In this document: positions 1 through 13,600 of the stretch, one piece after another
Layout of the letters: each line of letters opens with the position of its first letter
Numbering within the stretch: position 1 is the stretch's first letter
Assembly (NCBI GenBank): GCA_027559495.1
Contig: JAMXSV010000003.1
Span: 3,410,001 to 3,474,000, forward strand
Direction: 5' to 3'
Length of the DNA: 64,000 bases
Origin: Aurifilum marmelostoma
Lineage: Eukaryota > Ascomycota > Sordariomycetes > Diaporthales > Cryphonectriaceae
Translations under genes and position numbers: made by a program
Notes under the pieces: model-generated
Database searches by the model: none
Told to the model about the DNA's origin: nothing
Seen by the model: the letters and a program-made list of their open reading frames with translations, nothing else

Positions 1-945
1 AGCAGGCCGCCGACAAAACCCCTCGCCCGCTGATCCCACAAACCTATTCTCTTCCAACCCAGGCCCTGAAGTCCTCCATGCCACGTCAGCTCCGAATCCT
101 CTCGTTTATCAAACAAAAACCAGGACGTACAAGCTCGAAAAAAAGGGAGGGGGGGGGTTAGCTCGATCCCTCCTGGCGGAGTAAGCCGGACCATCTCCAG
201 GAGTTTGTCAGTGTGTATTATCTCTTCCCGGCTCCCCCCTGCCCCAACAAACACACATGTAAGACGAAAGCACGTGGAGACGCATACACGCGGACCCTGC
301 AGATGACAGACGTGCAGCTCCCGCAGTTGCAGTGCAGATTACCACGCAGGGTGGTGGACATGCGGCGGAGGCCCAGGGACCCGGGGTCTCGACCGGGCGA
401 CAAGACTCCTGGGGGACTCCGCCTGTCGCTTGTCCAGGAGTGCGTCGAGAACGATGAGGAGATAGGAGTTGTTCAAGGCAGAGATCCTTTTTTCCCCCCT
501 TCTCCATTCCTTCTCGAGCACAGGCGAGCAGTTGCAAATGGTCAGCCTGGGTCTGACAATACCCAACTGAGCGGAGGACAGGTATCAAAGGTCAGATAAA
601 GTGGCGAACAGAGGAGCCTCAGAGTAGAGCAGATATTACACTTTTCAAATATCACAGTTTTCTAGTCCTCCCCCCCCAAAGAAGCACGTGGCTACTGTAT
701 TCAAGACTTCAGCATCCCCTCAGGATGATTGTTCAACACACAACGAAGCTGAAGGACTCGATTAGCTTGCCCACTTTCCCCCAACGGACCCAACCTCAGC
801 TCTGCCTCGTTGCTCTCCAAGGTTCCCTGGGACGATTGCGATACCCGTCTCCCTCGACACTCTCTGCTTAGAATAGACCTTCGCCGCGCGACTCTTTGTA
901 GTTCCTACCTTGACAGTCTCGAGCAGGACTAGGTCCGTCGACACC
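1..945. other. Non-coding stretch upstream of the polyketide synthase
   Basis: No gene is supported here. Open frames on both strands between about 200 and 600 overlap each other and resemble no family. The stretch holds G-rich and C-rich homopolymer tracts near 150 and 670, and presumably the 5' leader and promoter of the downstream synthase. The sequence around 941-950 gives a good start context (ACACCATGG). Confidence 0.5.
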
Positions 946-3900
946 ATGGGAAGGATCAGTACCAACGGCCCAGAGGAATGGGCCACGGAGCCCATCGCCA
1001 TCATAGGCCTGAGCTGCAAGTTCGCCGGCGACGCCGACAGCGCCGAGGGCTTCTGGGAGATGATGGCCCAGGGCCGCAACGCCTGGTCCGAGCCCCCCGC
1101 CTCGCGGTGGAATGCAAGGGGCGCCTACCACGCCGACAGCGACAAGCTCAGCACGACCAGCGTCAAGGGCGCGCATTTCCTCCGCGAGGACGTCGGTCTC
1201 TTTGACGCTGCCTTCTTCAGCTACTCGGGCAACACCGCGTCGGCCGTCGACCCGCAGTACCGCCTCCAGCTCGAGTCGGCCTACGAGGCGCTCGAGAACG
1301 CGGGTCTCCCGCTGGCCAAGGTGGCCGGGTCCAATACCTCTTGTTACACGGCCATCTTTACACACGACTACCATGAGGGCCTCATCCGCGACGAGGACAA
1401 CCTGCCGCGATTTCTTCCCATCGGCACGCAGGCGGCCATGTCGGCGAACCGTATCTCGCACTTTTTCGACCTGCGAGGTGCTAGCTGTGAGTAATAATCA
1501 GCATGTTATAGGACAAAAGAAAAGAAGAAGAAAAAACTAGAAAGGCTAATATCGTCATCACCACAGTCACGCTCGACACAGGCTGCTCAGGAGGTCTCGT
1601 GGCGCTCCACCAGGCCGTGCTGGGCCTCCGAGCGCGGGAGTCCGACATGTCCGTCGTGAGCGGGTGCAACCTCATGCTGGCACCAGACCAGTTCAAGACA
1701 TTCTCGTCCATGGGCCTGCTGTCGCCCGACGGCATCACCTACGCCTTTGACTCGCGCGCAAACGGGTACGGGCGTGGTGAGGGCGTGGGCACCCTCGTGA
1801 TCAAACGCCTCAGGTACGTATGGACGATGATGATGATGATGTCTCTTTTTCCCCGTCTCTGTCTCCCCGTCTCTGGCCCTGTAAGGTGCCGTCTACTAAC
1901 GTCCGCTTCAGAGACGCTCTCGAGGCAGGAGACCCGGTGCGAGCAGTCATCCGTGAGACGTATCTGAACCAGGACGGCAAGACCGACACGATCACATCGC
2001 CGTCCCAATCGGCGCAGATCGAGCTCATGCGCGAGTGTTACCGGCGTGCAGGCCTCAGCCCGGTCGGTACGCAGTACTTTGAGGCACACGGCACCGGCAC
2101 GCCCACCGGTGACCCCATCGAGGCACGCTCCATCGCGGCCGTGTTTGGGCCCCATACCGGACGCACCGAGCCGCTGCTGATCGGGTCGGTCAAGACAAAT
2201 ATCGGCCACACTGAGGCGGCCTCTGGGCTGGCGGCCGTGATCAAGGTCGTTCTGGCCATGGAGAAGGGCCAGATCCCGCCTAGTGTCAATTATAAGAAGC
2301 CCAATCCCAAGATGCAGCTCCAGGAATGGGGCTTGCAAGTGGCCACAAGGTTGGAGCCTTGGCCAGAAGCAGAAGAGGCTCCTCGACGTGCTTCCATCAA
2401 TAATTTCGGATAGTCAGTGCTGAGTCGTCACGAACCCCTCTCAGGCGTTGAGGAATATTGCTGACTCTTGTATTTTGCAACAGTGGAGGAACAAACAGCC
2501 ATGTCATCCTCGAGGACGCCGGCTCCTTCGTCCATGGCCCGTCAAAGACAACAAGACTGACGAACGGAAAGCTGTTAACCAACGGCCACACCCACAAAGA
2601 CAAGGCCGTCCAAAAGAAGAGCGAGGTGCTCGTCTTTTTCGGCCGTGACGAGCAAGCATGCCAGCGCATCATCTCGGGAACCAAGACGTACCTGGAGGAG
2701 CACAGCAAGACTGCAAACCCGACCAAGCTGATGCGTGACCTTAGCTACACACTCAACCTCCGCCGCACGAGGTTCCCCTCAGGCTGGGTGTCGGCCCACG
2801 TGGTGCCGTACTCGAACTCCGACCTCACCCAGGCCATCGAGAGCCTGGACGCACCCCAGCTCAAGCCAGTGCGCCTTGAGTCTCGACCACCGCCTCGCAT
2901 CGGCATGGTCTTCACCGGCCAGGGCGCCCAGTGGCACGCCATGGCACGTGAGCTCATTGACCCGTACCCCGTATTTCGGGCGTCGCTCGATGAGGCCGAG
3001 GGTTATCTCAAGGAGTTTGGCGCCGACTGGTCACTGACCGAAGAGCTGATGCGCGAGGCGGCTACGACGCGTGTCAACACCACCGCCCTCAGCATCCCCA
3101 TCTGCGTAGCCGTCCAGATCGCGCTGGTGCGCCTGCTCAAGACATGGGGTATCGAGCCAACGGCCGTGACGTCCCACTCATCGGGCGAGATAGCAGCTGC
3201 GTATGCGGTCGGAGCGCTGAGTCTGCGCCAGGCCATGGCTGCTGGGTACTATCGTGCTGCTTTCGCTGCCGAAATGACCCTGAAGAACAAGGATGGTCCC
3301 AAGGGAGCCATGGTGGCCGTTGGCCTTGGGAAGGACGACGCAAAGGCCTACCTGGACAGAGTGAAGACAAGGGCTAGTGGGAAGGCGGTGGTGGCATGCA
3401 TTAACAGCCCCAACAGTGTCACTATCGCCGGCGACGAGGTGCCGGTGCAGCAGGTCTTGGACATGGCCACCGAGGATGGCGTGTTTGCGCGCCGTCTCAA
3501 GGTCGACACGGGCTATCATTCCCACCACATGACGCCCATTGCCGAGCCCTACAGACAAGCTCTCCGTGCGGCCCTGGCCCAAGAAGGAGGTGCGGGCAAG
3601 AAGAACAGCGCCGAGGCTACCAGCATCAAGACACTCGCCGTCGTCTTCTCATCGCCGGTCACGGGTGGCCGCATCACGCACGCCAAGCAGCTCGCAGACC
3701 CGGAGCACTGGGTGGGCAGCCTGCTCCAGCCCGTGCAGTTCGTCAGAGCATTCACCGACATGGTCCTTGGTGAGGTGCAAGAATCGACAACAACCAGCAG
3801 CAGCACCACCACCAACGTCGACGTCATCCTCGAGGTCGGCCCGCACACGGCACTGGGTGGCCCTGTCAAGGAGATCCTCTCGCTGCCTGAGTTTGAAGGC

Positions 3901-6900
3901 CTGGACGTGCCGTACATGGGCTGTCTCGTCCGCAATGAGGATGCTCGCGACTGCATGCTCACCACGGCCCTCAAGCTCCTCCGCAAGGGCCACCAGGTCG
4001 ATCTGTCCCAGCTCAGCGGGAGCTCCTCTGCCCAGGGCGACGAGAAACCAGACGTCTTGACCGACCTGCCCTCGTACCCGTGGAACCACACCATCAAGCA
4101 CTGGGCAGAGGCCCGAGTCCACCAGGCGTACCGACAGCGGGACCAGGAGCCGCACCACCTTCTCGGCATGCTGGTTCCAGGGTCGAACCCCGAGGCAGCC
4201 ACCTGGAGACAGATAGTGCGCGTCTCCGAGAGCACCTGGCTAAGAGACCACGTCGTGCAGGGCGCGATTCTATACCCGGGTGCCGGCTATATCTGTCTGG
4301 CGATCGAGGCCATGAAGCAGCTCGCCACGGCCTCAGACGAGGACACCCACGCGCCGGCATCAGGGTACAGGCTGCGCGATGTCGAGATACACCAGGCGCT
4401 GGTGGTGCCCGACAATGCCAGCGGCATCGAGGTGCAGACGGTGCTCCGGTCCGTCAGCGACAAGATGATTGGCGGTCGCGGCTGGAGGGAGTTTGAGATC
4501 CTGTCCGTGACAGCCGAGAGCCGCTGGACACAGCATGCTAAGGGCCTCATCATGGCCGATCACACCCCCCCGTCAGAGGATAATGACAAGATCACGCCCA
4601 GCCTCCTGCAAGACTCGGCCTACACGCGGCGCATCGACCCCGAGGACATGTGGGCCAGCCTGCGCCGACTCGGCCTCAACCACGGCCCCTCGTTCCAGAA
4701 CACCAAGACCATCGTGCAGGACGGCAGCCCGAGGAACAATGTCCGGCTCGGCGTGACCACCATCGGCGTGGCAGAGTGCGATGCCCAGCCTGAGGCAAAG
4801 CACGTGCTGCACCCGACCACGCTGGACTCGGTCTTCATCGCATCCTACGCGGCACTGCCGGCCGCTGGAGCCAACGACGAGGGCGCAAGGGTGCCACGGT
4901 CCATCCAGAAGCTCTGGGTCTCGGCTGCCATGCCCACCACGGCCGGACACGCCTTCACGTGCAACACCAAGCTGGGCCACGTCAGCGCCCAGAGCATCCA
5001 GGCCGACGTGGCTGTTGTAGACGGGCTCGGGGCGGGCAAGGCCGTGCTCGAGATGGAAGGGCTCGTGTGCCAGTCGCTGGGCCGCAGCGCTGCGGCTGCC
5101 ACCTCAGGCCAGGACCAGCAGGAGCCCTGGACCAAGCAGCTGGCCACCAAGATCGAGTGGGCGCCAGACGTGCTGCTCTCTATCGGCCTGCCCGGCGCGT
5201 CACAGGCCGTCAAGGCTGAAATCAGCCCGCCGCGGGAGATGAACCCGTCCGACAAGGCGGTGCTGATGGGGCTGCGGCGGGTGTGCGTGTACTTTTGCCA
5301 CGACGCGATACAGGCCCTGACGGACGAGGACGTGGCCAACCTCGACTGGCACCACATCAAATATTACAAGTGGATCAAGGACACGCTCGCCCTTGCGGCC
5401 TCGCGCGGCCTCGGCCCCGACAGCGACACGTGGGCGCGCGACTCGGAGCTGGTGCGCGAGAGGAACATGGCCCTTGCCGAGGCGCAGAGCGTCGACGGCG
5501 AGCTCATCGTCCGCCTGGGCTCCGTGCTCGTGCCCATCCTCCGCGGCCAGCAGGCGCCCCTCGAGGTCATGATGCAGGAGAAGCTCCTGTTCAAGTACTA
5601 CGCCAACGCCTTCCGGTTCGCCCCGGGCTTCGTGCAGTTCACCGAGCTGCTGCGCGCTGTCGTGCACAAGAACCCGCGCGCTCGTGTGCTCGAGATCGGT
5701 GCGGGTACGGGAGGAGCCACGCGGTCTGCGCTGCAGAAGACGCTGGGGACCGACGAGGAGGGCGGGCCCTTTGTGGACAGCTGGCACTTTACCGACATCT
5801 CGTCGGGCTTCTTCGAGGCGGCGCGCGCCGAGTTTGCGGCCCACAGCGGCTACCTTGACATGCGCTTCGACAGGCTGGACATCGAGCAGGACCCGGCGGG
5901 GCAGGGCTTTGAGCTTGAGAGCTACGATGTCGTCGTGGCCTGCCAGGTGCTGCACGCCACCAAGAGCATGGCCCGCACCATGGCCCACGTCCGCAGCCTG
6001 ATGAAGCCCGGCGCCCAACTCCTGCTAATGGAGACGACGCAGGACCAGATCGACCTGCAGTTTATTTACGGCTTGCTCCCAGGCTGGTGGCTTAGCGAGG
6101 AGCCCGAGCGCGTGTCCAGCCCTTCCCTGTCCACTGACCTCTGGCAGAGAATCCTCAAGGGTGCCGGCTTCAACGGCATCGACGTCGAGCTCCGCGACTA
6201 CGAGGGCTATCAGGACATGTATGCCATCAGCAACATGCTGGTATCGGTGCCTGCGCCGCCGCCTAAGCTGCCCGAGGACAACAAGATCGTCATCGTCACA
6301 AGCAACAAGGCCCCTGTCCCGACCGAGTGGCTTGAGAGTCTGCGAGAATGCGTCGCAAGCACCTTCGGAGGGGCTTCTCTTCCTACAGTGCAGACTCTCG
6401 AGTCGTCTCTTAACAAGTCCGAGTCGTACAGTGGCAAGTTCTGCATATTCGTGGGCGAGATTGACCAGCCCCTGCTGGCCAGTCTCGACTCCCCGGCCCT
6501 GCAGGGCATTAAGACCATGGCGACGAGCTGCAAGGGCCTCGTCTGGGTGACAAGGGGTGGCGCTGTTGAGTGTGCGAGCCCCGAAATGGCTCTGGTGAAT
6601 GGATTTCTTCGAGTGATTCGAAACGAATACGTGGGCCGCAGGTTCCTCACGCTGGATCTGGACCCCAAGCAACCCGCATGGTCGCAGTCAGACGCCTCGG
6701 CCATCGTCCATGTCATGAAGACGGGGCTACTAGGGACCTCCACGGCCTCTCTCTCTGCCTTCACCGCCGAGGAGAGCGAGTTCGCCCTACGAGATGGCCT
6801 TGTCCTGGTTCCTCGCATCTTCAAAGACGTGGCACGCAACAAGATGCTGTCTCCCGACACCCCGGACTGGTTGATGCCTGAGTCAATCCCTGACGCGCCG

Positions 6901-9186
6901 CTGTACCAGGAAGATCGCCCTCTGCGTCTGCACGTCGGCATGCCTGGCATGCTGGACTCGCTTGTGTTTGACGACGACGAGGCGTACGAGGACTACGCTG
7001 ATGCCGACACGGTTGAGATTGAGCCGCGCGCGTACGGTGTCAACTTCCGTGATGTCATGGTCGCCCTAGACCAGCTACGTGAGCGCGTTAGTAAGTATTG
7101 ACTTTTCATACTATAGATCTTGAAGAAAACAAGGAAGAAAATACTAACCACTTTCCCATCATCAGTGGGCGTCGAGGTCGCCGGTATCATCACGCGGTTA
7201 GGCAGCGAGGCAGCCGCACAGGGCTTTGCTGTCGGCGATCGTGTGATGGGCCTGCTGCATGGACCGTTTGGAAGCAGTGCTCGTATCTGGTGGCAAGGTC
7301 TGGCCCATATTCCCGATGGAATGGGGTTCGAGGACGCCGCATCTCTTCCCGTCGTCTTTGCCACCGCTTATGAGTGCCTCGTCAACGTGGCCCGCATCCA
7401 GCAGGGCCAGTCGGTCCTCATCCACGCTGCCGCAGGAGGTGTGGGCCAGGCAGCCATCATGCTGGCCAAGGACTACCTCGGGGCCGAGGTCTTTGTCACG
7501 TGTGGCTCCCAGGAGAAACGAGAGCTGCTGATGCGAGAGTACAACCTGCCGGCCGAGCGCATCTTCAACAGCCGGGACACGTCCTTTGCACCGGGCATTC
7601 TGGCAGCGACAGGAGGGCGCGGTGTCGACATGGTGCTCAACTCGCTGGCAGGCTCTTTGCTGCAGGCCAGCTTCGACGTGCTGGCACCCTTTGGCCACAT
7701 GGTGGAGATTGGCAAGCGGGATCTCGAAGCCGGCAGCCTGCTCGACATGGCCACCTTCTCAAGGGTCGCGTCCTACACCTCAGTTGACATTCTCCGCACC
7801 CTTCGGGAGCGCCGTTCCGAGTGTCACCGCCTCATCAGCGAGGTGTCTCGTCTCGCCAGCCAGGGCGTCATCAAACCAGTGCATTCTGTTACTGTCTACC
7901 CGATGAGCCAGGCTGCCAAGGCCTTCCGTCTGCTGCAGACAGGCAAGCACATGGGCAAGGTCGTGCTGTCGACGCCACCTGACGAGCAGGTGAAGGTGCT
8001 CCCACGCGTACCCAAGGCGAAACTGAAGGCTGACGCGTCGTACCTGATCGTGGGCGGCGTGGGCGGGCTCGGTCGGTCGACGGCCTTCTGGATGGCTTCT
8101 CATGGCGCCAAGAACATCGTCGTCCTCTCAAGAAGCGCCGGCAACGTTCAAAAGACGGCCTCCTTCGTGGATGGGCTTCGTGAGGCCGGGTGCCGGGTTG
8201 TGGCCCTCAGCTGCGACGTCACTGACAAGGACGACCTGGCGAGGGCACTGCGCAAATGCGAGAGCGAGCACCAGCTCCCGCCCATCCGAGGCGTCGTGCA
8301 GGGCGCCATGGTGCTGCAGGACTCGATCCTCGAGAACATGACGCTGGATGACTGGCAGACCGCCATCCGGCCCAAGGTTGCGGCCACATGGAACCTGCAC
8401 TCGCACTTCTCACAGCCGGGATCGCTCGACTTCTTCGTCATGCTGTCGTCGCTCTCTGGCGTGTTCGGCTGGGCAAGCCAGTCCAACTATGCCGCCGGCG
8501 GATCCTATCAGGATGCCCTGGCGCGCTTCCGGGTTGCCCAGGGCCTGCCAGCTGTGTCGCTTGATCTCGGCATGGTCACCAACGTCGGTTATGTGTCCGA
8601 GTCGAGCAGCGTGTCGGACCGACTGAACAAGGCCGGCCAGTCGCTGCCGCTGTCTGACGAGGACGTCATGCAGGCCCTCGGTACCGCCATCCTCCACCCT
8701 CTCGACCAGCCTCAGGTTCTCCTCGGTCTGAACTCGGGTCCCGGTGCGCACTGGGATACGACAGACAAGTCGCCCATGGGCCGTGACGCGCGGTTCATGC
8801 CGCTGCGGTACCGCCAGCCGACCGGAGCCGGGGGCCAGACGCATGCACACGACGAGTCTGACGCCAATGCGAAGCCTCTCTCTGCACGGCTGCAGGAGGC
8901 CGGCTCCTCGGGCGAGGCAGAGCAGCTGCTGGGCGACGCCATCGCCACCAAGCTGGCCGAGATCTTCATGATCCCCACCGGTGACATCGACATGACCCAG
9001 CCCCCGGCCTCGTTCGGCGTCGACTCGCTCGTTGCCGTGGAGCTGAGAAACATGCTGATGCTCAAGGCCGCCGCTGATGTTCCCATCTTTAATATCTTGC
9101 AGAGCGTGTCTCTGGCCGCGCTGGCTGTTGATGTTGTGGCCAAGAGCGCCTATGTGACGACGAATGCCGAGGTGGCTGTCCAATAG
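946..9186 (+). CDS. Highly reducing type I polyketide synthase (KS-AT-DH-MT-ER-KR-ACP)
   Basis: Five exons (946-1486, 1567-1813, 1912-2412, 2484-7090, 7166-9186) join in frame to 2638 residues. Each intron is GT-AG, and the third and fifth exon joins restore KS and ER motifs exactly. Domains in order: ketosynthase with Cys187 (DTGCSGG), His322 (EAHGTGT) and His362 (KTNIGH); malonyl acyltransferase with Ser662 in SHSSGE; dehydratase with His1019 (HVVQGAILYP) and Asp1211; C-methyltransferase with SAM motif LEIGAGTGG near 1500; enoyl reductase with AAAGGVG near 2052; ketoreductase with GGVGGLG near 2260 and Tyr2407; acyl carrier domain with Ser2586 (FGVDSL). No thioesterase or reductive release domain follows, as is usual for this class, so a separate release enzyme or spontaneous release is expected. 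It would build a reduced, methylated linear polyketide in the cytosol. The nearest possible tailoring genes, a P450 and an SDR, are damaged. Product unknown. Confidence 0.96.
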
Positions 9187-10612
9187 ACTTTTCCTTTTCT
9201 TTTCATTGAGGTGTGTCGGATTAGTTATAGATGAATATAGAGAGTTTCCAGTACTGTTTGCCGTTCTGGAGAGGTGAAGAGTATAGATATGTCGCGATGG
9301 ATTCGACGTGCAAGTTACGAAGCAGGTCAGGAGCAACCGTGACAACACTCCAGGCCCCGGGATCAGACTGTGAATATTACATAAGCAGCGACAGTCCCTC
9401 AGAGTGGGTTAGGGTTAGGGTTACAGCCCACAACACCTTGATCACAGCAGTGAACGAACATGAGGCACTCTACAGCTAAGCGAGAGATGCTTCGAATATT
9501 GCGTTGAATGGGTCTTGGAACTCTCCTGTACCTCGCCCCTGTCTGATCCCCTTCTTTTATTGCTGTTCAGGAGTGTCAAGAAGAGAAAACGTCGAGAAAA
9601 GGTTCGGCCATGATTCATAAACGGACCTCATTTCACCCTCCGTTTCACTTTCCGTTTCACTCTCTCCGTTCTAAAGACATGTATACATTCTTCTTTTCGG
9701 TGCCGAAAGACTTTTGTTTGGATCTGAAGAAGCCTTGCAACAACTGACAGCAAAGAACACCATGCATAAAGGCAAGATGAGAAACAGGAAGTGGAAGACG
9801 CGAGATATCATGGAGGAGACGTCGTTTGCTTGGCCACCGTACATAAAGCCCCAACAGGACCCGGTGATTATAGGTATCAGTAAATCCGTATCTATGATGA
9901 TTTGGAAAAGGAAAGCAAACAAAAGAAGAAAGGCACCGGGGCGTAGACTTGGGTAAACCCTTTGGCCGCTGAGATTTCGCGTGACCACGAAGATTCAGCG
10001 GCAGCAGCTGAATAAGGCCTCCAAATCGAGCGGAAGTTGTCCCTGGGCTTCGTCCTTGATAGCAGTACATCTGATAACACCTGTATCGACTTTTATAATC
10101 CGCCATTTGACCAGTTATTATATACAGTACCAATGAATTGCTAGACTGAAGATAGATCTGCCTCCTTGATAGATCTTGATTCAGAGAATTGATACAGATG
10201 TCGGAGTGAGATTGCAAGGAATGATTTTATAAATGATGAAGGGTAGAATTGCCTTCATTCATATCTATGTCCTTGTTGTCCTAATAGCAAAGTCTATAAA
10301 TCCACTCCTAGTGGTTGCATCAGACTGTATACTTGGGCTCACGATTGAAGAGCTGCAAGCACACCATGAATGTGCAGATGCCATTGCGGCGAGCTGCAGG
10401 AGGAACGCAAGACGCAGCCAGATGGCGAGGCTATCTAGTGTGCTGGCTGCTGCTAGCGGGGGCCCTCAACCAGGAGCCCCGGATTGTTCATATGAAAGAG
10501 AGTCCTGGTTGGCCCTGTTCTGTAATCTGCATGCTGAAATGGTCATGGCGACTTGATTGAGAAGGGGGAGATCAATGGTCACCGAATTAAAGGCCGGCCA
10601 TTGCCAACACGA
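9187..10612. other. Intergenic stretch between PKS and NACHT gene
   Basis: It separates the tail-to-tail stops of the PKS and the NACHT gene. It contains a three-unit telomere-like repeat at 9406-9423. An unsupported 107-codon ATG frame at 10233-10556 starts with a hydrophobic segment and has scattered cysteines. It could be a small secreted protein, but nothing in it is recognisable and it may be chance. Confidence 0.4.
9406..9423 (+). repeat. Interstitial telomere-like repeat, three GGGTTA units
   Basis: Three perfect tandem copies of GGGTTA (the TTAGGG telomere unit of most filamentous fungi) lie about 220 bases downstream of the PKS stop. The array is short and internal, so it is not a chromosome end. 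It may be chance, or a trace of break repair or of an old subtelomere. Confidence 0.8.
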
Positions 10613-13600
10613 TCAAAGTCCAGCGTGACGGCTCCTGTCCCGTCCACCTTGACAGGAAAGTTGAGGTTCTGCACCTGCGACGGGTTGCACGAAAGCACCG
10701 GGTGCTGGCTCGTCCCCCGCCGCGAGCATCCGCGTCAGATCGACCTTGGTCGTAAAGTCCTTGCCGAACCGGGGGTGGCCCGGCTCGAGCGCGAACTGCT
10801 CGATCACCATGTCCTGCTGCTCATCCACCGAGCCCGAGGTGAAGATGGGCTGGCGGCCCTGCCCATCATAAGCCTCGAGCCAGGTGGTCCACCCCGGGAA
10901 GCTTGGATGGCAGAGGCCGTGGTAGTAGGTGAGGTCTGCGGGCAGGATCCGCTCGCAAACTTGGTGGAAGTGCACCACCCAGTAGCGTGCGGCGTACAGC
11001 AGGAATACGGCCACCTTCTCGGTGGGTAGCCCCAGTGCGGCGTCGTCGCACGCCTTGCCGAGCATGTAGAGGTATGTCGCGCAGATCTCCAGCAGCGAGG
11101 CGTGGCAGCGTTCCAGGGAGAAGCTGTGCTGCCAGTCGGGCTCGGCTGCGCGGTCACTCTCGGACACTGCACTCTTGGTACCTTCGGCAGGGACGGTATC
11201 TGTTGTAGAGGGTGCGTAGAGCTCTGTGTCGGAATCTGAGAGATCCCACATCCCCTCTTCGTCCGAGCCGTCGTCATCGTCGAAGGCTGGCAACATCTCG
11301 AACAAGCCCCTTGCGGACTGTTGATCCAGGAGAAACTCCCTTGCCGTCTGGTGGACTAGGTAGACCCTTCCCTGGATGATCCTGACAAAGTGTCCGCAGA
11401 GGGATTTGATGTGGTTTTCTGGGGGATAGACCAGCTCGTATTCGACATGGTGGAATGTCCTCCTGCTGGGCCTGGGCCTGGACTTTGACACAGTCAGGGC
11501 GTCGAGGTCGGGTTTGATGGCCAGGGCGATGTTGAGTTCTTCGACGGTGAGTGGCCGCATCGCCGCGAGAATCAGGCCTAGCATCTTTCTGGCTTTCCGC
11601 TTGATATGGGGTGTTTTGGCCGTCTTGGAATCCAGCAAGGCCGTGTAAATCGAGTAGACGCTGCGGCTACGCAGTATTGCGTTCATCTCTTTCCTCGAAG
11701 CTCCCTCGACTGCTCTGTCCTTGAGAAGCTGGATAATCAGGGTTGTCCATAAGAAGGTGCGGTCGGCTCGGCTGACGAGTTGTCTCTCGATTTCCGAGAG
11801 AAAGTCTTGGGGTATTCCCCTGTCAGCCAGGTCCTGCATGGTGTCCCGAACCACCAGCTCGATGTCCTGGCTTATGGCGTCTGTCTCATCTTCCGCACGG
11901 AGCCGCATCATGTTGTATTCAGGCATCTCAGCGGGAGTCGCTGTGCTCCTCATCCTCGGTGCTTGTCTATCAAACGCCATCTGGATGGAATTGTCTGGCC
12001 GGCTGAGCACCAAGACCTTCAGCCTCCGGGTCTCTGGCTCTCCGGCGGACGGTTTGAAATATTCCGCCATCAAAGCCATCAGCTGCTTTCGAGAAGTCTC
12101 ATCACATTCGTCCAGGCCATCCAGCACACAGATGGTCGTCGGTCTAGCCCTGTCATCCTCGACCGTGCTCAAGAAGATCCGCCACAGGGTGTCTATTCTC
12201 GCCAGGGTATTGCCTGAGATGCTCAACTGCTTGCGTGCAAGACTGATGAGCTCTGGGTGGGCGGTGTAGAGCTGATGCAGGAAAGCCGAAATGCCAATGG
12301 CGGCGTTGCTCTGCTCCAAGCTATCATCCTTGAAGAAGAAGTAACAGACATCAGTATCTGTCCCAGCGTTTCTCTTGAAGTGATCGATCAGGAAAGATGC
12401 CACCACAGATTTGCCGCAGCCGGCGTTAGCCGAATGCCATAGGAGCGAGCGGCGTGGATTCTGTCTCCACGCCTTCAATCTTGGATGCCTCAGGATCCAC
12501 GAGCAGGTTCCAGAAACCGCAGTTGGGTTTCGAGCCTTGTGAGATTCATAATCGGACGAAAGGGCTCTCATGATTTCCCCTGGCCCAATCACGTTACTCG
12601 TGATCACGGCAGAAGCTATACCCAGTGTAAGCACAGGAGGCCTAGAGACCCTCACGTTCTACATTAGGACCGCCCTGCTTACCTGACTTTCCAATCATTT
12701 GTTGGAGGTACAGCTCGACCGGAGCAAACTTTGGATCCTTGAGGCCGGTGAATCTGCACATGCTGCGATGGTTTCCATCAATGGGAACCACAATCTCATC
12801 CGGCCACGCCAGAGTTGCAGAGTCCCGGTCAACTACCTGTCGCGAAGTTGGCATGCTAGAACCTTCTCGTTATGGTGGAGGCAAGACACCTACCAGACAG
12901 CTTAGCCAGTCCAACTTCTCCGTCTCGATGAAACTTACAATCTTCAGCTTGAGGCCGTGCTGAAGGAAGGACTTCGAGATTTGTCCCAGCGTCTGAGACT
13001 TTTGTTCAAGATCCTTGGTCAATTGTGAGTTCGTATGGCTTCCCATGGCTCCCGCTCTCAAGATCTTGCTGATGGTCGAGCCCCACGGTGCCAGCTCGGA
13101 GCCCCTGTGTGGAGTTCCAAAGAAGCAGATGCCGCGCACATGGTCCAAAATGACATGTTTGTACCTGTGATGCTCCGCCGCTCTGTTCAATGCCTACTCG
13201 AAAAAAGTTAGACACATGCAAGAATGCAATCAATCAGAGCACCGAGTTCGCTACAACTCGCCTGCTTGACCACAATCCCACCCAGACTATGACATATGAA
13301 AACGATAGACCGCCTCGACTCCCCAGGATGCAACCGTTTGGCCAGTAGATGTTCGAGGAGCTGATCCGCGAACACGAAGACGTCGGAAGTCGACTTGCTG
13401 AACTGGACCGACGAGTTGTATGAAAACGACATGACCCTGACGGGCCTTATGTTCTCAAGTTTAGGTAACATGTCTTTCAACCAGTTTACCGGGGTACGGT
13501 CATGAAGCATCATGGTCCATGTCCCTTCATAGTGCCCGTTCAGGCCGTGCACCGCCACGACATCTACGACGCCCTCGCCGTCCGGGTCCTTGTCGACAAG

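Noticed and set aside
208..599. Overlapping frames on both strands upstream of the PKS
   Set aside because: They use non-ATG or weak starts, overlap each other and match no family; probably chance.
5200..6018. Long minus-strand frame of 272 codons
   Set aside because: It lies wholly inside the PKS methyltransferase region and mirrors GC-rich codons; it has no family features.
9406..9423. Chromosome end
   Set aside because: Only three repeat units, with genes on both sides.
10553..11029. Plus-strand frame of 158 codons
   Set aside because: Antisense to the C-terminal part of the NACHT gene and not protein-like.
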